A stretch of DNA of 64,000 nt. Origin: Crossaster papposus (lineage: Eukaryota > Echinodermata > Asteroidea > Velatida > Solasteridae). The notes under the pieces are model-generated. The model saw only the letters and a program-made list of their open reading frames with translations, was not told the DNA's origin and made no database searches. The translations under genes were made by a program, and so were the position numbers. Shown one piece after another: positions 15,001 through 25,200 of this stretch. Location of the stretch: positions 1,300,001 through 1,364,000 of the forward strand of contig JBAIAA010000313.1 of the NCBI GenBank assembly GCA_037893245.1, given 5' to 3'. Every line of letters starts with the position of its first letter. Within the stretch, counting starts at the first letter, position 1.

Positions 15001-16322
15001 GCTCAGTACATCAGGTATTAGTTGTCAAACACCAGTGCCGAAACGACCACAGTCTAAGACTATGAGAGCTATATAATCCCCATTGAACAATGCCAGAGAT
15101 TAATTCTGCTGCATTGGGCGACAGCAAACACTAAAGCAGTTTGAACTTAAGATTTCTGACCTGATGGATCTCGCTGAACTTGACAAGTGATGCAGATTTC
15201 TGCATCTGACAGGGTGTCTAGCCAAACTACCATGGAGGGTTTAGGGTTAAGGTTTTGATGAATATTAAGTGAAGTATATTGCGCACACACAAAAAGTTGT
15301 TTCTATTAATCACATACCAATTTCTACTCCTAAGCCTCCAAGTCCACTCAGGAAGACATTGGAATGAGCCATGGCCTTCATAGCTGTATCACCAAGAACA
15401 TAGCGCTGACGGCTACAAAATTAAAGGAAAAATACAGAAAATGTGCACTTTTATGCGAAATTACATTTCTAGCCAAAACAAATGTAATTTAAGACCCTGT
15501 TCCATTATAACATTTTTTTAAGAAGACACTTATTTTTGGGATATTCGGCAATGATACAAGAAGAAAAAGTCACTTTCTGTGTTTGAAATCATGTACATGT
15601 ACGTATGCAAGTATTTTGCTAAGATATAATGTTAAATATTAGCAAGCTTAATAGTATGGGAAAAGGGCAGGCTTAATAAGCAAAATTGTGGGATAAAAAC
15701 AACAACTTGCAAGACAAACACACTCATTCGCATGTTTGTATTCTTGTGGGGACATCTCCTTGTTCTCGTGTACAAAATGGTTCGAAAGTCAACTACTTTT
15801 TTTCAAAATGCTCCTATTTCAACCACAATTAATTTCCTGGGTTGAAATTTTTACTATACATGTAGTGGTTTTGTTGAACAAAAATCCGGTATCTTGTAGG
15901 ATTATTTTTAGGTGTTTTCCGGTATTTAGCATTTTGTTGATGTTTTTCGGTGTTTTCTGATAGTTTACCGGTGTTTTCTGGTAGTTTACCGGTGTTTTCT
16001 AGCATACAGCGTCACCCTCTTTGGCTGTTTGAGTAAAGGAATACTATCGTATGTTGTGAGTGTTTGCTTACTAAGTTCATGGAAACGGGAAACACAGAGG
16101 CACCAATTTGAATGTCAGCTAATTAACATACCCCTGCGGTGAATGAAAATCTCCCAATGTTGTGAGCTTATTTAGAGCTCGAATACTCAAGCTAATATGA
16201 CATCAGTTTTACAACTCTCTCGTCCACAAATTAATTGGGAATTTGTTTCAAGAATGTTTTTGCTGTCATTTATTAAATCATTACCTGTAAAGAGAGTCGT
16301 CAATTTCCTCTTCGGTTGCCAT
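73..16322 (-). CDS. UBA6: UBA6, ubiquitin-like modifier-activating enzyme 6 (N-terminal half, continues past left edge)
   Basis: This is an E1 enzyme that uses ATP to adenylate ubiquitin (and in vertebrates FAT10) and passes it to USE1 in the cytosol. Coding exons in transcript order: 16322-16285, 15412-15318, 13738-13710, 13586-13492, 12764-12572, 11902-11780, 10324-10201, 9103-8994, 7994-7861, 7414-7201, 4776-4709, 4150-3994, 1686-1609, 799-721 and 178-73; all junctions keep phase and have GT-AG ends. The ~547 residues begin [15 protein letters not shown] (about 36-41) marks the inactive adenylation fold. [13 protein letters not shown] (about 435-447) is the active nucleotide-binding loop, followed by [12 protein letters not shown]. 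Blocks such as [19 protein letters not shown] and [11 protein letters not shown] match human UBA6 as I recall it, better than UBA1. The catalytic cysteine and ubiquitin-fold domain would lie left of the window. A 5'UTR acceptor is plausible at 16395. The frame stays open upstream of the ATG, so a longer N-terminus, as in humans, is possible. Confidence 0.94.
219..460. mobile_element. TTAA-flanked MITE, copy 1 (piggyBac-like ends)
   Basis: This 242-bp non-coding element lies in a UBA6 intron. It is bounded by TTAA on both sides, with 14-bp inverted ends CCAGTTCGCGCCGG. It is one of ten copies in the window. The TTAA target and short inverted ends fit a non-autonomous piggyBac-type element; no transposase is present. 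Its right-hand neighbour on the minus-strand transcript is the 3' splice site at 179-180, only about 40 nt away. Confidence 0.85.
2024..2265. mobile_element. TTAA MITE, copy 2
   Basis: Full-length 242-bp copy with intact inverted ends and TTAA on both sides, in a UBA6 intron. Its interior is in the opposite orientation to copy 1 and very similar to copies 3 and 10. Confidence 0.85.
2653..2894. mobile_element. TTAA MITE, copy 3
   Basis: Full-length copy with both TTAA flanks and intact inverted ends, 388 bp from copy 2 in the same intron and the same orientation. Confidence 0.85.
3396..3774. mobile_element. TIR element with TTAAAGGGAT ends, copy 1
   Basis: This ~380-bp element starts TTAAAGGGATTGGTA and ends with the inverted form ATACGATCCCTTTAA. 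A second copy at 62380-62774 matches nearly base for base over its length. It carries no protein-coding capacity. The TTAA at each end suggests a TTAA-targeting DNA transposon family distinct from the CCAGTTCGCG element. Confidence 0.8.
4184..4440. repeat. GATTTG-type degenerate minisatellite
   Basis: About 250 bp of imperfect 9-bp units of the type GATTTGNTT fill a UBA6 intron just upstream (on the transcript) of an exon pair. Units vary at one or two bases, so the array looks old. Confidence 0.8.
4810..5051. mobile_element. TTAA MITE, copy 4
   Basis: Same family as copy 1, with TTAA flanks and inverted ends, somewhat diverged. Its left edge is about 33 nt from the 3' splice site of the UBA6 exon at 4709-4776, so the element occupies the expected branch-point region on the minus-strand transcript. 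Confidence 0.85.
5377..5800. repeat. Tandem duplication of a ~210-bp unit
   Basis: Two adjacent diverged copies (about 5377-5590 and 5591-5800) share blocks such as AACAAAGGAAACAAA, TCGGTCCTCGATCG and AAATAAAGGAAAACACAATA. The unit is rich in CGATCGAGG-type motifs that occur in both orientations, so each copy can fold. It lies in a UBA6 intron. I do not recognise the family. Confidence 0.75.
5860..6250. repeat. Dispersed repeat, also at 36035-36420
   Basis: Sequence around AAAATGAGACGGAACTGGGT and GCAACAAACAGCATTGTAAGG recurs in the same order near 36050 and 36355. A shorter relative of the first block lies at 27955-28000. The family is unrecognised and non-coding. Confidence 0.6.
6269..7057. 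mobile_element. TIR element with TGTGACCCGCTCC ends, carrying a nested repeat
   Basis: Ends TGTGACCCGCTCCATC and GATGGAGCGGGTCACA are inverted repeats. The middle (about 6430-6830) is a different repeat, also found at 40800-41095 and partly at 15760-15860, so this looks like one element inserted in another. It lies in a UBA6 intron and has no coding capacity. Confidence 0.75.
7121..7193 (-). pseudogene. Decayed partial copy of the adjacent UBA6 exon
   Basis: Immediately 3' of the UBA6 exon 7201-7414 (minus strand), the intron repeats pieces of that exon: a match to the block around GGATGATCTCATT...GAGGGGTG and, after a deletion, AAGTTCACCCCT.TCAACCA.TGG. It looks like a tandem exon duplication that has lost its middle and decayed. 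The real exon keeps its donor directly after CAATGG. Confidence 0.75.
7632..7700 (+). other. tRNA-like sequence (SINE head or tRNA pseudogene)
   Basis: It has an A-box-like TAGCCTAGTTAGTAAAG and a B-box-like TGGTTCTAATCC in tRNA order and spacing. It lies in a UBA6 intron. No good acceptor stem is visible, so it is not called a working tRNA. Confidence 0.5.
8745..8901. mobile_element. Foldback MITE with TGTGACCCAGCA ends, copy 1
   Basis: The whole 157 bp is one near-perfect hairpin: TGTGACCCAGCATGAGTAAA at the left is mirrored at the right, and the arms run to the centre through ATCATTTAAAGCT. A second copy lies at 59825-59981. Confidence 0.85.
9233..9500. mobile_element. Diverged TTAAAGGT-ended element
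   Basis: It starts TTAAAGGTCATATACATCAT and contains GATTGTAAAACTTCGGACAGG, matching the better copy at 55628-55953 and, in reverse, 34430-34784. The right end is unclear. Confidence 0.6.
10665..10935. mobile_element. TTAA MITE, copy 5, with a readable empty site elsewhere
   Basis: Same family as copy 1, about 29 bp longer because a short internal block (GAGCAAGGCCGGAAATGTCT) is repeated. It is inserted in another repeat (about 10546-10975) whose uninterrupted copy is at 43801-43856, so the insertion point can be read directly. Confidence 0.88.
11066..11750 (-). mobile_element. LINE 3' fragment (end of the reverse-transcriptase ORF plus 3' tail)
   Basis: On the minus strand the last ~115 codons read through blocks typical of a non-LTR retrotransposon C-terminus: [45 protein letters not shown] and [14 protein letters not shown] ~330-bp 3'UTR follows and ends in an (ATTC)n run at 11068-11090. 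The fragment is 5'-truncated, as usual for LINEs, and begins about 30 nt inside a UBA6 intron from the donor at 11780. Confidence 0.8.
11960..12540. mobile_element. Hairpin-bearing repeat, copy 1
   Basis: A long palindrome at about 12382-12511 has GGTATTAATCACTCTG mirrored in its right arm across a CCTCGCCTTCGCCTTCGG centre. Flanking sequence (GGAAACATGTCATTTGACAC, GAATGGGAATAAATGTGTG) recurs at 24750-25110, and the left part recurs at 42478-42640. The family is unrecognised and non-coding, in a UBA6 intron. Confidence 0.75.
12905..13230 (+). mobile_element. tRNA-headed SINE
   Basis: An A-box-like start and a B box GTAGGTTCGAGTCC are followed by a body with CCCTTGGGCAAGGCACTTTG and an A-rich tail near 13215. 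A body fragment recurs at 24165-24290. It sits in a UBA6 intron. Confidence 0.7.
13710..13738 (-). CDS. UBA6: 29-bp microexon of UBA6
   Basis: The 29 nt have a TTTCAG acceptor on the right and a GTAAGT donor on the left. With one carried-in base they encode [10 protein letters not shown], the segment that joins GLGGLGVEI to SLMVHDTK in the E1 adenylation fold. Without it the flanking exons are out of frame. Human UBA6 has AKNLVLAGIK here (recalled), so homology and phase both support it. Confidence 0.9.
14014..14683. mobile_element. TIR element with TGTGACCAGC ends, split by a second MITE
   Basis: The left end TGTGACCAG is separated from the rest (CAGCTCTACAAAAAGGTG) by an unrelated 240-bp insert at 14022-14264. 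The right end CACCTTTTTGTACAGCCGGT is the inverted counterpart. An unsplit copy in inverted orientation is at 30267-30709, so the outer element is about 440 bp. Confidence 0.85.
14022..14264. mobile_element. MITE with GCTGCTAAGC inverted ends, nested copy
   Basis: Ends GGGCCCAATTTCATAGAGCT and AGCTCTATGAAATTGGTCCC are near-perfect inverted repeats. The interior has several TGCTAAGCA motifs. It lies inside the TGTGACCAGC element; the undisrupted outer copy suggests a 3-bp CAG target duplication. A second copy with a decayed right end is at 20112-20335. Confidence 0.85.
15736..15860. repeat. Fragment of the repeat nested at 6430-6830
   Basis: AATGCTCCTATTTCAACCAC and the following CCTGGGTTGAAATTT match the nested repeat near 6640-6670 in reverse. 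It lies in the first UBA6 intron and shows nothing coding. Confidence 0.6.
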
Positions 16323-16693
16323 GGTGATGGTAGATGTGTCAGAAAAGAAAGCAGCTTGATGCAAGTGACGTGTACAGATTACTGGAGATGTATCCTAAAA
16401 ACAAGTGAAAGTATTTATGGTAAAAATAACACATGAATACACAAGTTATACAAATTTATCTACATTGTAGTCCAAACATTTGGGACTTTCAACACTGAAA
16501 GTGAAAACATGCAACACAAAAAATAGACTGCACATGAAAGAACCAGTCCACAGTGTACATGGTTGTTTTGACATCATGTTTGACTCAACAATAGTCCCAC
16601 TACTGTGCCCCCCGCTTTGCTGCGCTATATATAGCGCAGCATAGCGGGGGGGCACACTAGTGAGTAGTGGGACTAACCGGCTATAACTTGAAT

Positions 16694-17137
16694 AAAGCCC
16701 TGTTCGCACTGGACTTTTTGTTGATAAAACTTACCGAGACGATGGGTACTTTTCCCATTTTAAGTCCAGTGCGGACAGCCTAGGACATTTTCCTCTCGGT
16801 TACTTTTCCCAAGTCCAGTGGTTAGTACTTTTACCGGCCAACTGCTGCCCGGAAAAACTTCCCAGGTAACTTTTCCCTAGACGATAAGTCCAGTGCGAAC
16901 AGCACGAGTCGGTAAAAGCTACACAAGACACCGCGCATGCGCTCTTTGCATTGTTTACGTGTGCGCGCTGATGCATGCACATTGCATTGTGATCACATTC
17001 GCCTTTATGAGTCATCATCCTCCCGCGGTCTCTGTAAAATTTTCCCGTGTCGAAAGTCCAAGTGCGAACAGTGGTAAACATTTTACCATCGTCTCAGTAA
17101 AACCTTCCCCCAAAAAGTCCACTGTGAACACGGCTTA
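16694..17137. mobile_element. TIR element with CCTGTTCGCACTGGAC ends
   Basis: The left end AAGCCCTGTTCGCACTGGAC and the right end GTCCACTGTGAACACGGCTT are inverted repeats, and AGTCCAGTGCG recurs inside. A related fragment (CTGTCCGCACTGGATTTAG) lies at 32885-33000. It is non-coding and ends about 370 bp upstream of the UBA6 start. Confidence 0.75.
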
Positions 17138-17919
17138 GCAATTGTGTCAAAACAACCATGAACATCACATTATGACCATAGACCTGGGAGAAAAAAATCA
17201 GGTTTGTGATGATGAGACCACTGAACGTACTTCTGAAGAAATCAGTCTGGTCAAACAGATGGACAAATGATGGACATGCATTAAGTCTAGGGTTGGTCTT
17301 CAAAATAAAAGTTAAAACCGCGTGCAAAAAACTGCTATGTGCAAAATGCAAAAATATTGAAGAAAACGCCCCTTTAAAAATTGATTTGAGTCTTCAAACG
17401 TGGCTAGTGAAATACTGATCAGGACCTCTTCTTTAGCCTCATGAAACATTTGGAAAATATTATCAGCTAAAAAGTTAGTGCCAAGGTGTCAAAATACTTA
17501 CAAAATTGGTGACATAAAATCTCAATCTTTGTGACGTGCTCGGTGCACCCACTGACCTCCTTTACCCAGGACCCGCCCACCCATTTTTTAACATACATAA
17601 CGCATATCAGACGAGGGAGGGCGCTCAAACAATAACACACGTGCGGACGAAACGAAATTGGACGGCGGGCTCGGTAAAGTTGTAAACAATCTTTAATGTT
17701 AATTCAATCATTATTATATGATCCGGATGAACCGGAATTGTCGCAGTCAATGTATTTACTTCTTAATGTAGAAATATGATTTGCACATTCGATTTTGAGC
17801 GGTGTTCTCGGATTGCCGATTTATACCACGATTTAACATAACATTTTGTACAGTACGAACGCCGCCCGTACGTAGGGCCGTACAAAACATACGAACGCCC
17901 GTTCGTACGTATAGAGTTA

Positions 17920-18045
17920 ATTAGTCCGACTCTAGTTATCGCTTTTTTAACATTTGGACATCATCTGCCGCTACTAACTAGTGTAGCGCCAGATGATGCC
18001 CAAATGTTAAAAAAGCGATAACTCAAGTCCAGTAACTCGGACTAT
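17920..18045. repeat. Imperfect hairpin repeat
   Basis: ATCGCTTTTTTAACATTTGG at the left is mirrored by CCAAATGTTAAAAAAGCGAT at the right around an ACTAACTAGT centre, with arms of about 55 bp. It is unrecognised and lies in the UBA6-TAF1C interval. Confidence 0.75.
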
Positions 18046-18284
18046 AGAGTGCGCGTTGGCAAAAAAAACAAGAAACAATACAAATTAAATATAAAAAAGT
18101 TCTGAAAACTTTACGGCCCGGAATAGCATTAAAAACTGACGAAAATAATCCCACTTTAAGTTCTATGATCACGTACAATTTTATTGTTCATCATTTACAA
18201 TGCTCGTGTATACAGTCAAACATTACTTTATTTTGGGGGCATTTCTTTAAATTTAACAACTCATGACTAAACTGATAAATAACT

Positions 18285-18440
18285 AAAGAGCTAAGTTGGT
18301 AGAGCGCCTGTCCGGTATTCCGGAAGTCGCAGGTTCAAGTCCCGACCTGCCGATTACTTGCTTCACTTTTAAATTTATGCAAATTTACCTAGTATGTTTC
18401 TCTTGTGGTTTATTTGTGTATTATATAAGATCAAAAGTCG
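18285..18440 (+). mobile_element. tRNA-headed SINE-like copy a
   Basis: GCTAAGTTGGTAGAGCGCC (A-box type) and GCAGGTTCAAGTCC (B box) are followed by a body that recurs at 18670-18740, including GCAAATTTAC. The pair shares head and body, so both look like copies of one short tRNA-derived SINE rather than tRNA genes. Confidence 0.6.
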
Positions 18441-18596
18441 TATTCTCATTGAGAGATCGCCACAATGTCGCTTCCCAGGTTGTATCATAAACTCGGGCGT
18501 GATCCCTGGCCATATGGCATTCTGGTGTTTATGATTTCTGATTAGCGCCCTCTAACAAAGAAACGGACAATTTGGAAGATTGCCAACATATAGGGC

Positions 18597-18745
18597 AAGA
18601 TATAGCTCAGTTGGTGGTGTGCCAGTAGTCCGGTATTCCAGAGGTCGCGGGTTCAGTCCAGCCTTGCTAATTTCTTTATTTACTTTGTTGCAAATTTACA
18701 TAGTCGGTTTACTTTTTTTTTTATTTGTATAATTAAATAACTAAA
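18597..18745 (+). mobile_element. tRNA-headed SINE-like copy b
   Basis: It has the same order as copy a: TATAGCTCAGTTGGTGG, TCCGGTATTCCAGAGGTCGC, a B box GGGTTCAGTCC, then TTGCAAATTTACATAG. It is diverged from copy a. Confidence 0.6.
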
Positions 18746-19230
18746 AAGAACGGCAGTGCCAAAACGAGCCTGAAGCATTAGTTATACCTGTCCTTGATCG
18801 TCAGTTAATTAAACAATTTACTTGCCATATAGCTACGGGTAAAATATATGAGAAAAATAAAATCTGCATTCAGAAATCCACGACTACTTTCAAAGTATTG
18901 TTATAGGTTCTAATAAGATTATATAGTCACTCGATGATGGCCTCGGCCCTTTGGAACTTTTGGGATCTAACTGTCATATTTAAATCAGATGGCTGTATTT
19001 GATCATTTTCTAGTTGAATACTCCCCCCCCCCCCCTTTACCCTAAATCAAAAGCACTTTCCACAAAATTAAGATTGGTGATATTCAACATGAACTTATTT
19101 ACATTACTTAAGTTGTATCATCGTCAAATTCCGAAAACATAATCACCTTTAAGTTCTTTTTAATATATAGAACAGAGTCCTAAACTACACGGTTCTTTCT
19201 TTTTCTCCCGAATCTCTTTAGTGTATCCGA

Positions 19231-19238
19231 CCAATCAG
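19231..19238 (+). promoter_or_regulatory. CCAAT-box match upstream of the TAF1C start
   Basis: CCAATCAG lies 13 bp before the TAF1C ATG and matches an NF-Y site. However, TCTCTTTAG at 19212-19220 after a pyrimidine run could be a 5'UTR acceptor, in which case this site is inside the transcript. Confidence 0.3.
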
Positions 19239-19251
19239 AGAGACTAGCAGC

Positions 19252-22200
19252 ATGGCATCAGCAGCGTATGTATTTCCTGAGACTCACTTCCCAATCCAAA
19301 CCCTTCCAAACAGACCAACACAACTACCTGATGGGTACGGATGCTTCCACGCCGCGGACTTAGACACAGACAACAGACAAGGAACAGACCAAGAGCTGCG
19401 GTTTAGATTCCAGTATCACCATGGCAATGAGGGCAGGACACTGGTAGCGAGTGAACCTACCTTGCCACTTTTAAAATCGCAGCAATGTAAGGCAGTGTTA
19501 TTATTATTATTATTTCTTTTTCGGCAATGAAACCAAGGATTCCTCAAAAGTGCCCAAGGCACTGTAGCTCGTAAGCCTGAAGAAACCAGTAGGAGGATAA
19601 ACGGAATGCCAGAAACACCGGGGCAAACCCCTTCTCTTAGCGATAAGCGTAACTGGGTTCTTTTACGTGCGTGTCCTGGTTCAATATATACACAATACAC
19701 ATACACGGGACCAACGGCTTTACGTCCCATCCGAAGAACGAAGCAATAGTGGTTTAATTGCCTTGCTTAAGGACACACGTGTCGACGGCCGGGATTCGAA
19801 CTCGCGCTCTGTGGAACAGAAAACACACGCTCTTAACCACTCGGCCACGACACTCCACTAGTGTCCGGATTACTTGGCTACTTGGCAGTTGGTAAAACCC
19901 AGACCTAGTCGGACCATGGAGTATTTTCCCGGAACCTGCAAAAAAACGTTATTGCAATGACGAAAATTGGCTTGGTTACCGGTCAGAAAATCATGCATTG
20001 TATATCAGTTGCGACTGGTAGTCGGCTTGTTTCAGCGGTACCTGGTGATATATCCAATTCATTCGAACCAGCCAGCTGACCCCGGCAAGGTGGTCGAGTG
20101 GCAAGTCATCAGGGGCCAATTTCACGGAGCTGCTAAGCACAACAATTTGCTTAGCACAAAAAAGTGTTGCTCATTAAAAACAAGTTATCAGCAAAAATTC
20201 TACGTATTTTTCATGCTAAGCAAAAAACCAGCTGATTATCAATCAAAAACAATAAAGATCACGTGAAAATTTGGTCTGTAACCTTGTTTTTACCAAGGAC
20301 AAATTGTCATGCTAAGCAAATGTTCATGTAACAGACTGTTTTTACAGCAGTGCGTTGCAGGGTAAAAGGTGGGGGGGGGGGAGGGTGGATATACCCAATT
20401 ACATAAAAGTACTTACCTGCAATATAATAGTAATTATATAAAACATTGGAGGAGAGACTTACCTGGTATTGTTCCTTGTAAGTGCAAACTGATTCACCTT
20501 TTAACGCTAATGAAAATCGTCTCTGAAGCAGATATCTGATTCAAGTTGCGCAATTCAATCAATGATTTCTTGCCATGATTTCTTGTCAAATTTGACCATG
20601 AGATAGCAATGTTTATTTGTAGTTCTAATGCTTAGGCCGAAGGTGTAATCTAATTTTGATATACTGACCTTTGACCCAGGTTGCCAAATTCCCCTTCCGG
20701 ACCTGCAAGACCTGACGAGAATGTCCATGATTCATAATACACTGCAGATTCAGGACAGGGCAATCGACCAGGTAAAGTAAAGACATCAAAAGAACAACTT
20801 GGTTCACTGTAAAGAGTCACAGTGTTGTTGAGTATACATCTCCTGTAATCTGGAAAAACCTAGTAACTCTGTTGAATGCAAATTTGAGAAAACGAAGGAA
20901 AACTGTTTTGTTCCGATGCTACCATGGACGCTGTCTGCACGCATAAAAGTGTGTCCCTAGAATCAGCAAACGAGATTGGATCCCATCTCATTCCTTATCT
21001 AGTATGTCATGTATATGTCATGTGTACTGATCTGGACAAAACCTAGCAAGTTGAATTGCTAGGTTTTTCACAGTACATCACAGTACATCATTACATCAGT
21101 ATATACTTTATACATGACATGCTAGGTTCTTCCAGATGAAAAACTGCCAACAGGGAAGAGTTTTACGCACTTTAACATTTTTAACTGAAGGGCCGGGGAA
21201 AAACCTAGTACCCCATGTAAGTCCAAATATGGATCTAACTCAATTTTCACAAAAATTTGACTTGCTAGGTTTTTCCAGATTACAGGAGATCTGTGGAGAC
21301 TGCTTGACCTTGCTGGACTCTGCACACAAGTCAATGTGACAAAGTATGCAATCTGTTGCGTCTGGCAGGGTTTCTAGCCAAAATACCCTGATGGGTTAGG
21401 GTTAACCAATGCGCGTGGGATGCCGGGTGAGCTAATCAGACACACCCTAACTCCCTAGTGTAATTTACTAACAACCGTACCCATCCTTGCAAATTTCAAC
21501 ACCTAAATTATGGCAAACTGTACACACAAATTGTTGGACTCTAATTCTGAAAGGTATGCCTAACCCAGTATAAAAAACAACCAGTTTAGGGGTTGAGAGA
21601 AAAATTGATTATTTTTGAAGATTTGGAGCATGTTTGAAAATGATATTTTTTTACTTTTTTTTACGGCCATTTCAGATAGTTTATCTCACAAATAGTCTGT
21701 CTGCCTACAATATTTGAAGCTTATAACATTCGTCTTGTGCGTTCAGATTTGACATACGAAAGTGGTTTCGTTTGTTTTCGCACTACGCCGGATCACATGA
21801 TCTCATGTGTAAACAAACAGCCTCCGACATTGATTACACATTGTATGTTTATCTAAATGTTTAACATATATTTTTTAATGAAGTTGACCTTTACTTTCCA
21901 TTTTCTTAGGCTTACTACTTCTATGAGAATTTTCCTGATTTGGTGTGGGGTTCTGCTCTTGACTTCCTGAAAGATTCTTACATCGATTATGACCCCAGAA
22001 TAAGACGCAAGGTATGATCATGTAAATCAATAATAATAATAATATTATTAATAATTCTTCCAAATAGGCACTTGGGGAGACAAATTAGTGTCTCCCTAAG
22101 TGTCTAGCTACCCTAAAAAAAAATATTTGGGAGTTATTTTTGTCCTATAACGACAGATTTTGGTCTAAATAGCATAAATCTCAAAGATCTTAGAGAAAAG

Positions 22201-25200
22201 GGTTAGGGTAAACAAGTTAGGACTGTTTTAAGTTTGTGTACATCTCTATGGGATTGTCTCCCTAAGTGCCTATTTGGAGGTATATTAACAACATTAATAA
22301 TAATATTAACAACATTAATAATAATAATAATTTTTCCAAATAGGCACTTGGGGAGACAAATTAGCGTAAGATTTTAGGTAATAAGGAGACAGTGGCACTT
22401 AGGGAGACATTTCAGTGTCTCCCTTTAGTGTCTAGCTACCCTAAAAAACGATATTTGGGACTTATTTTTGTCCTAGAACGACAGATTTTGGTCTAAATAG
22501 CATAAATCTCGAAGATCTTAGGGAAAAGGGTTAGGGTAAACAAGTTAGGACTGTTTTAAGTTTGTGTACATCTCTATGGGATTGTCTCCCCAAGTGCCTA
22601 TTTGGAGGTAATGTAATAATAATACGGAATACAAGGGGAGGCATGACAAGTAGTAGCCAGGGTTATCCACTGAGATGTTTGCCGGAAACGAGGGGGTCAA
22701 GGACAAGTGGTGGGAGCAAGTCCTGGAGAGGGTTTTGAAAACGGAGGAGGGGGAAGGTTCTCTGGGACTTCAGCGTTCAAATGACCATGTTGTAGAACAT
22801 AGGCAGCCGAATGCTGTTGCCTGAGCTAAGAATGCGATGATGTGCCACATTATAGATGTGGCAGTGTCCGGCGATACCAGGTTTGCAGGGAAAGCCAAAG
22901 GAGAAGGTGTTAATAAAGTACCAGGATTTGGCGAGGGAACTCCGTAAGTTGTGAAAGGTCAAGGTGAAGGTCATTCCAGTTGTTGTGGGGGCCCTCAGTG
23001 CCATTTCCGGTTCCCTTGATAAACAACTCAATGATATCGGCGCGACTGTTAGAGTGGAATTGCTACAGACGGCACTTCTCGGAACTGCAAGAATTTTACG
23101 GAATACGCTCAAACTCTGAGCCTGCGGGATGCAGCTTGACTCGAATTGTTCCAACGAATAAGATCTCTTACATGTATCTCGTTGTGCATAAACCAAATAA
23201 TAATAATGATGGTTGTTCGAGGAACAGAACATATGGCTTTTTCGCAGTTTTTTAATTGTTCATTCTTCATTTCAGAAAATTGAAAATTTGAAGCAAAAAT
23301 CTGGATAATAAAAAAGCGGTTGATTTTTCAGCAATTTCTTTATAAAGGTTTAACCAGTTCGCGCCGGGATCATTTTAACATCACCGAGCCTAGGCGCGGG
23401 ATTTTTTTTAAACGAAACTCGATCCGAGGTGGGTTCAGGCCGATGGTTCCGGGAAGCACACCCAGGCATTTCCGGCCTTGCTCGCTGCTGACAGACATTT
23501 CCGGCCTTGCTTGTGACGTGTTTATGCGTCAACCGTTTTGAATCTGGGAAAAACTTTGCGTGTATATACGTCCTCCGGCGCGAACTAGTTAAGATGTCAA
23601 AAATTAATATAAAAACAAAAAATGCAATTTACAAAGAAGTAATAACCTTTTTTGTGTTTTGACATCAGTCTAAAAGACACAGAGCTGACGATACCACTAG
23701 AAATCTCTTTCATCTGAGGATGGAAGATAAACATTCCCAACTGCATGAGATGCTGAAGCCTGTATTGTATGACATCAATCCTAACATGCTGCTCAGATTA
23801 CTCAAAGAAGACGTCAACGAAAACATCCACAAACTGGTGAGAAATGCTAGGATCTTCACATTTTCTAATTATTTTAAGTGATAAAAGGATCAGTTGTTCG
23901 AATATCTAGCTGCTGGCTGTGTGTTGTTTATAAGGCTGCCTGTTTTCGGTTATTAAATTAACCGTGTAACCGTTGTTTTGCGGTAACGGTTAACCGTAAC
24001 TAACATTTCAACAACAAAATATAAACAAACAAAAAACAATTAAAAAAATGCACGCAAAGTTGACAATTGGTGGGGTTTCTTTTATTTAAAAAAAAAAATA
24101 AAAAAAATTGTTAACGGTTGGTTAACCGTGTAATCATGTAACCGTTGCAGGCTTAGTTGTTTACACTTTATTTGCACTTCACCACCACTTGCCTCTCTCC
24201 ACCCAGGAGAATAGATAGGTACCAGCATAAGCTGGGAAGTAACCTGCGACTGGCATCCCATCCAGGGTGAATAAAAATACGGTAATTGTTTCATGCCGAG
24301 AAAACTGGGGTTAAACAGCTTCACTGGCTTCCTATCAAGGAACGAATAATTTTCAAGTTGTTAACATTCACTTATAAATGTTTTAGTGACAGTGCACCCT
24401 CTTATCTCACTGAACTTATCACCCCATATCAGCCGATTCGTACACTCCGTTCCAGTTCCGATACCAGAATCCTCACTAAACCAAAAACTCGATCTTTAAT
24501 CGCCACAAGAAATTTGTATGCAGCTGATCCAAACCTTTGGAATAATCTTCCACATGAAATCCGCCATGCCATTTCCCTTACCGACTTTAAAACATTGCTT
24601 AAAACACATCTTTTCCAGACTTGATCTTCATAGATTGTTATTATTTACATTTTCCGTTTTGTGTTCACATTTGTATTCTTCTGTGTAAAGCGTTGTGATA
24701 CCAGTGTGTAAGAACGCTATATAAATGCCCTGATTATTATTATTATTATTATTATTAATGGCAGTAATAGTCTGGTTCACAGTAAATACGCTTTATTGCA
24801 TGTATTGTGTAAAGCGACAGAGGCGGAAACATGTCATTTGACACAGACAGAATGGCAAAACACAGACATTTACTTGCGACAATTTCGGGATTTTCAGGGC
24901 TTTTTGGGCTGAATTTTACAAAAAAGGTATTTATGAATGGGAATAAATGTGTGTTCGGTCGGTATTAATCACTCTGTTTAATACCGCTTGGAGTCTGGGT
25001 GCTGATAATTACCCTCGCCTTCGGCTCGGGTAATTATCAGCACCCACACTCCAAGCGGTATTAAACAGAGAGATTAAAACCTCTCGAACACCCATTTATT
25101 CCCTTAATAAACTCCAGTCTGACGGACTTCCCTTTAAGCAGTCCCACATTCATTGAAATACTTGATTAATTTTGTTAGTATGTGGATCAAGATTTCTACG

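Larger units (their letters stand above)
16395..19251. other. Non-coding stretch between the divergent genes UBA6 and TAF1C
   Basis: No ORF here resembles a protein. The stretch holds a TIR element (16694-17137), a moderately CpG-rich part (about 17530-17900), a hairpin repeat (17920-18045), two tRNA-headed SINE copies and a poly-C run at 19022-19034. The UBA6 and TAF1C promoters and any 5'UTR exons should lie here; I cannot place them from sequence alone. Confidence 0.6.

Noticed and set aside
18285-18353. Functional tRNA gene
   Set aside because: A and B boxes are present, but the acceptor stem does not pair and a second copy with the same downstream body lies 310 bp away, so a SINE is the better reading.
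22777-23232. 151-aa minus-strand ORF
   Set aside because: No motif is recognised and the region is bounded by AAT microsatellites inside a TAF1C intron; more likely part of an unidentified repeat.
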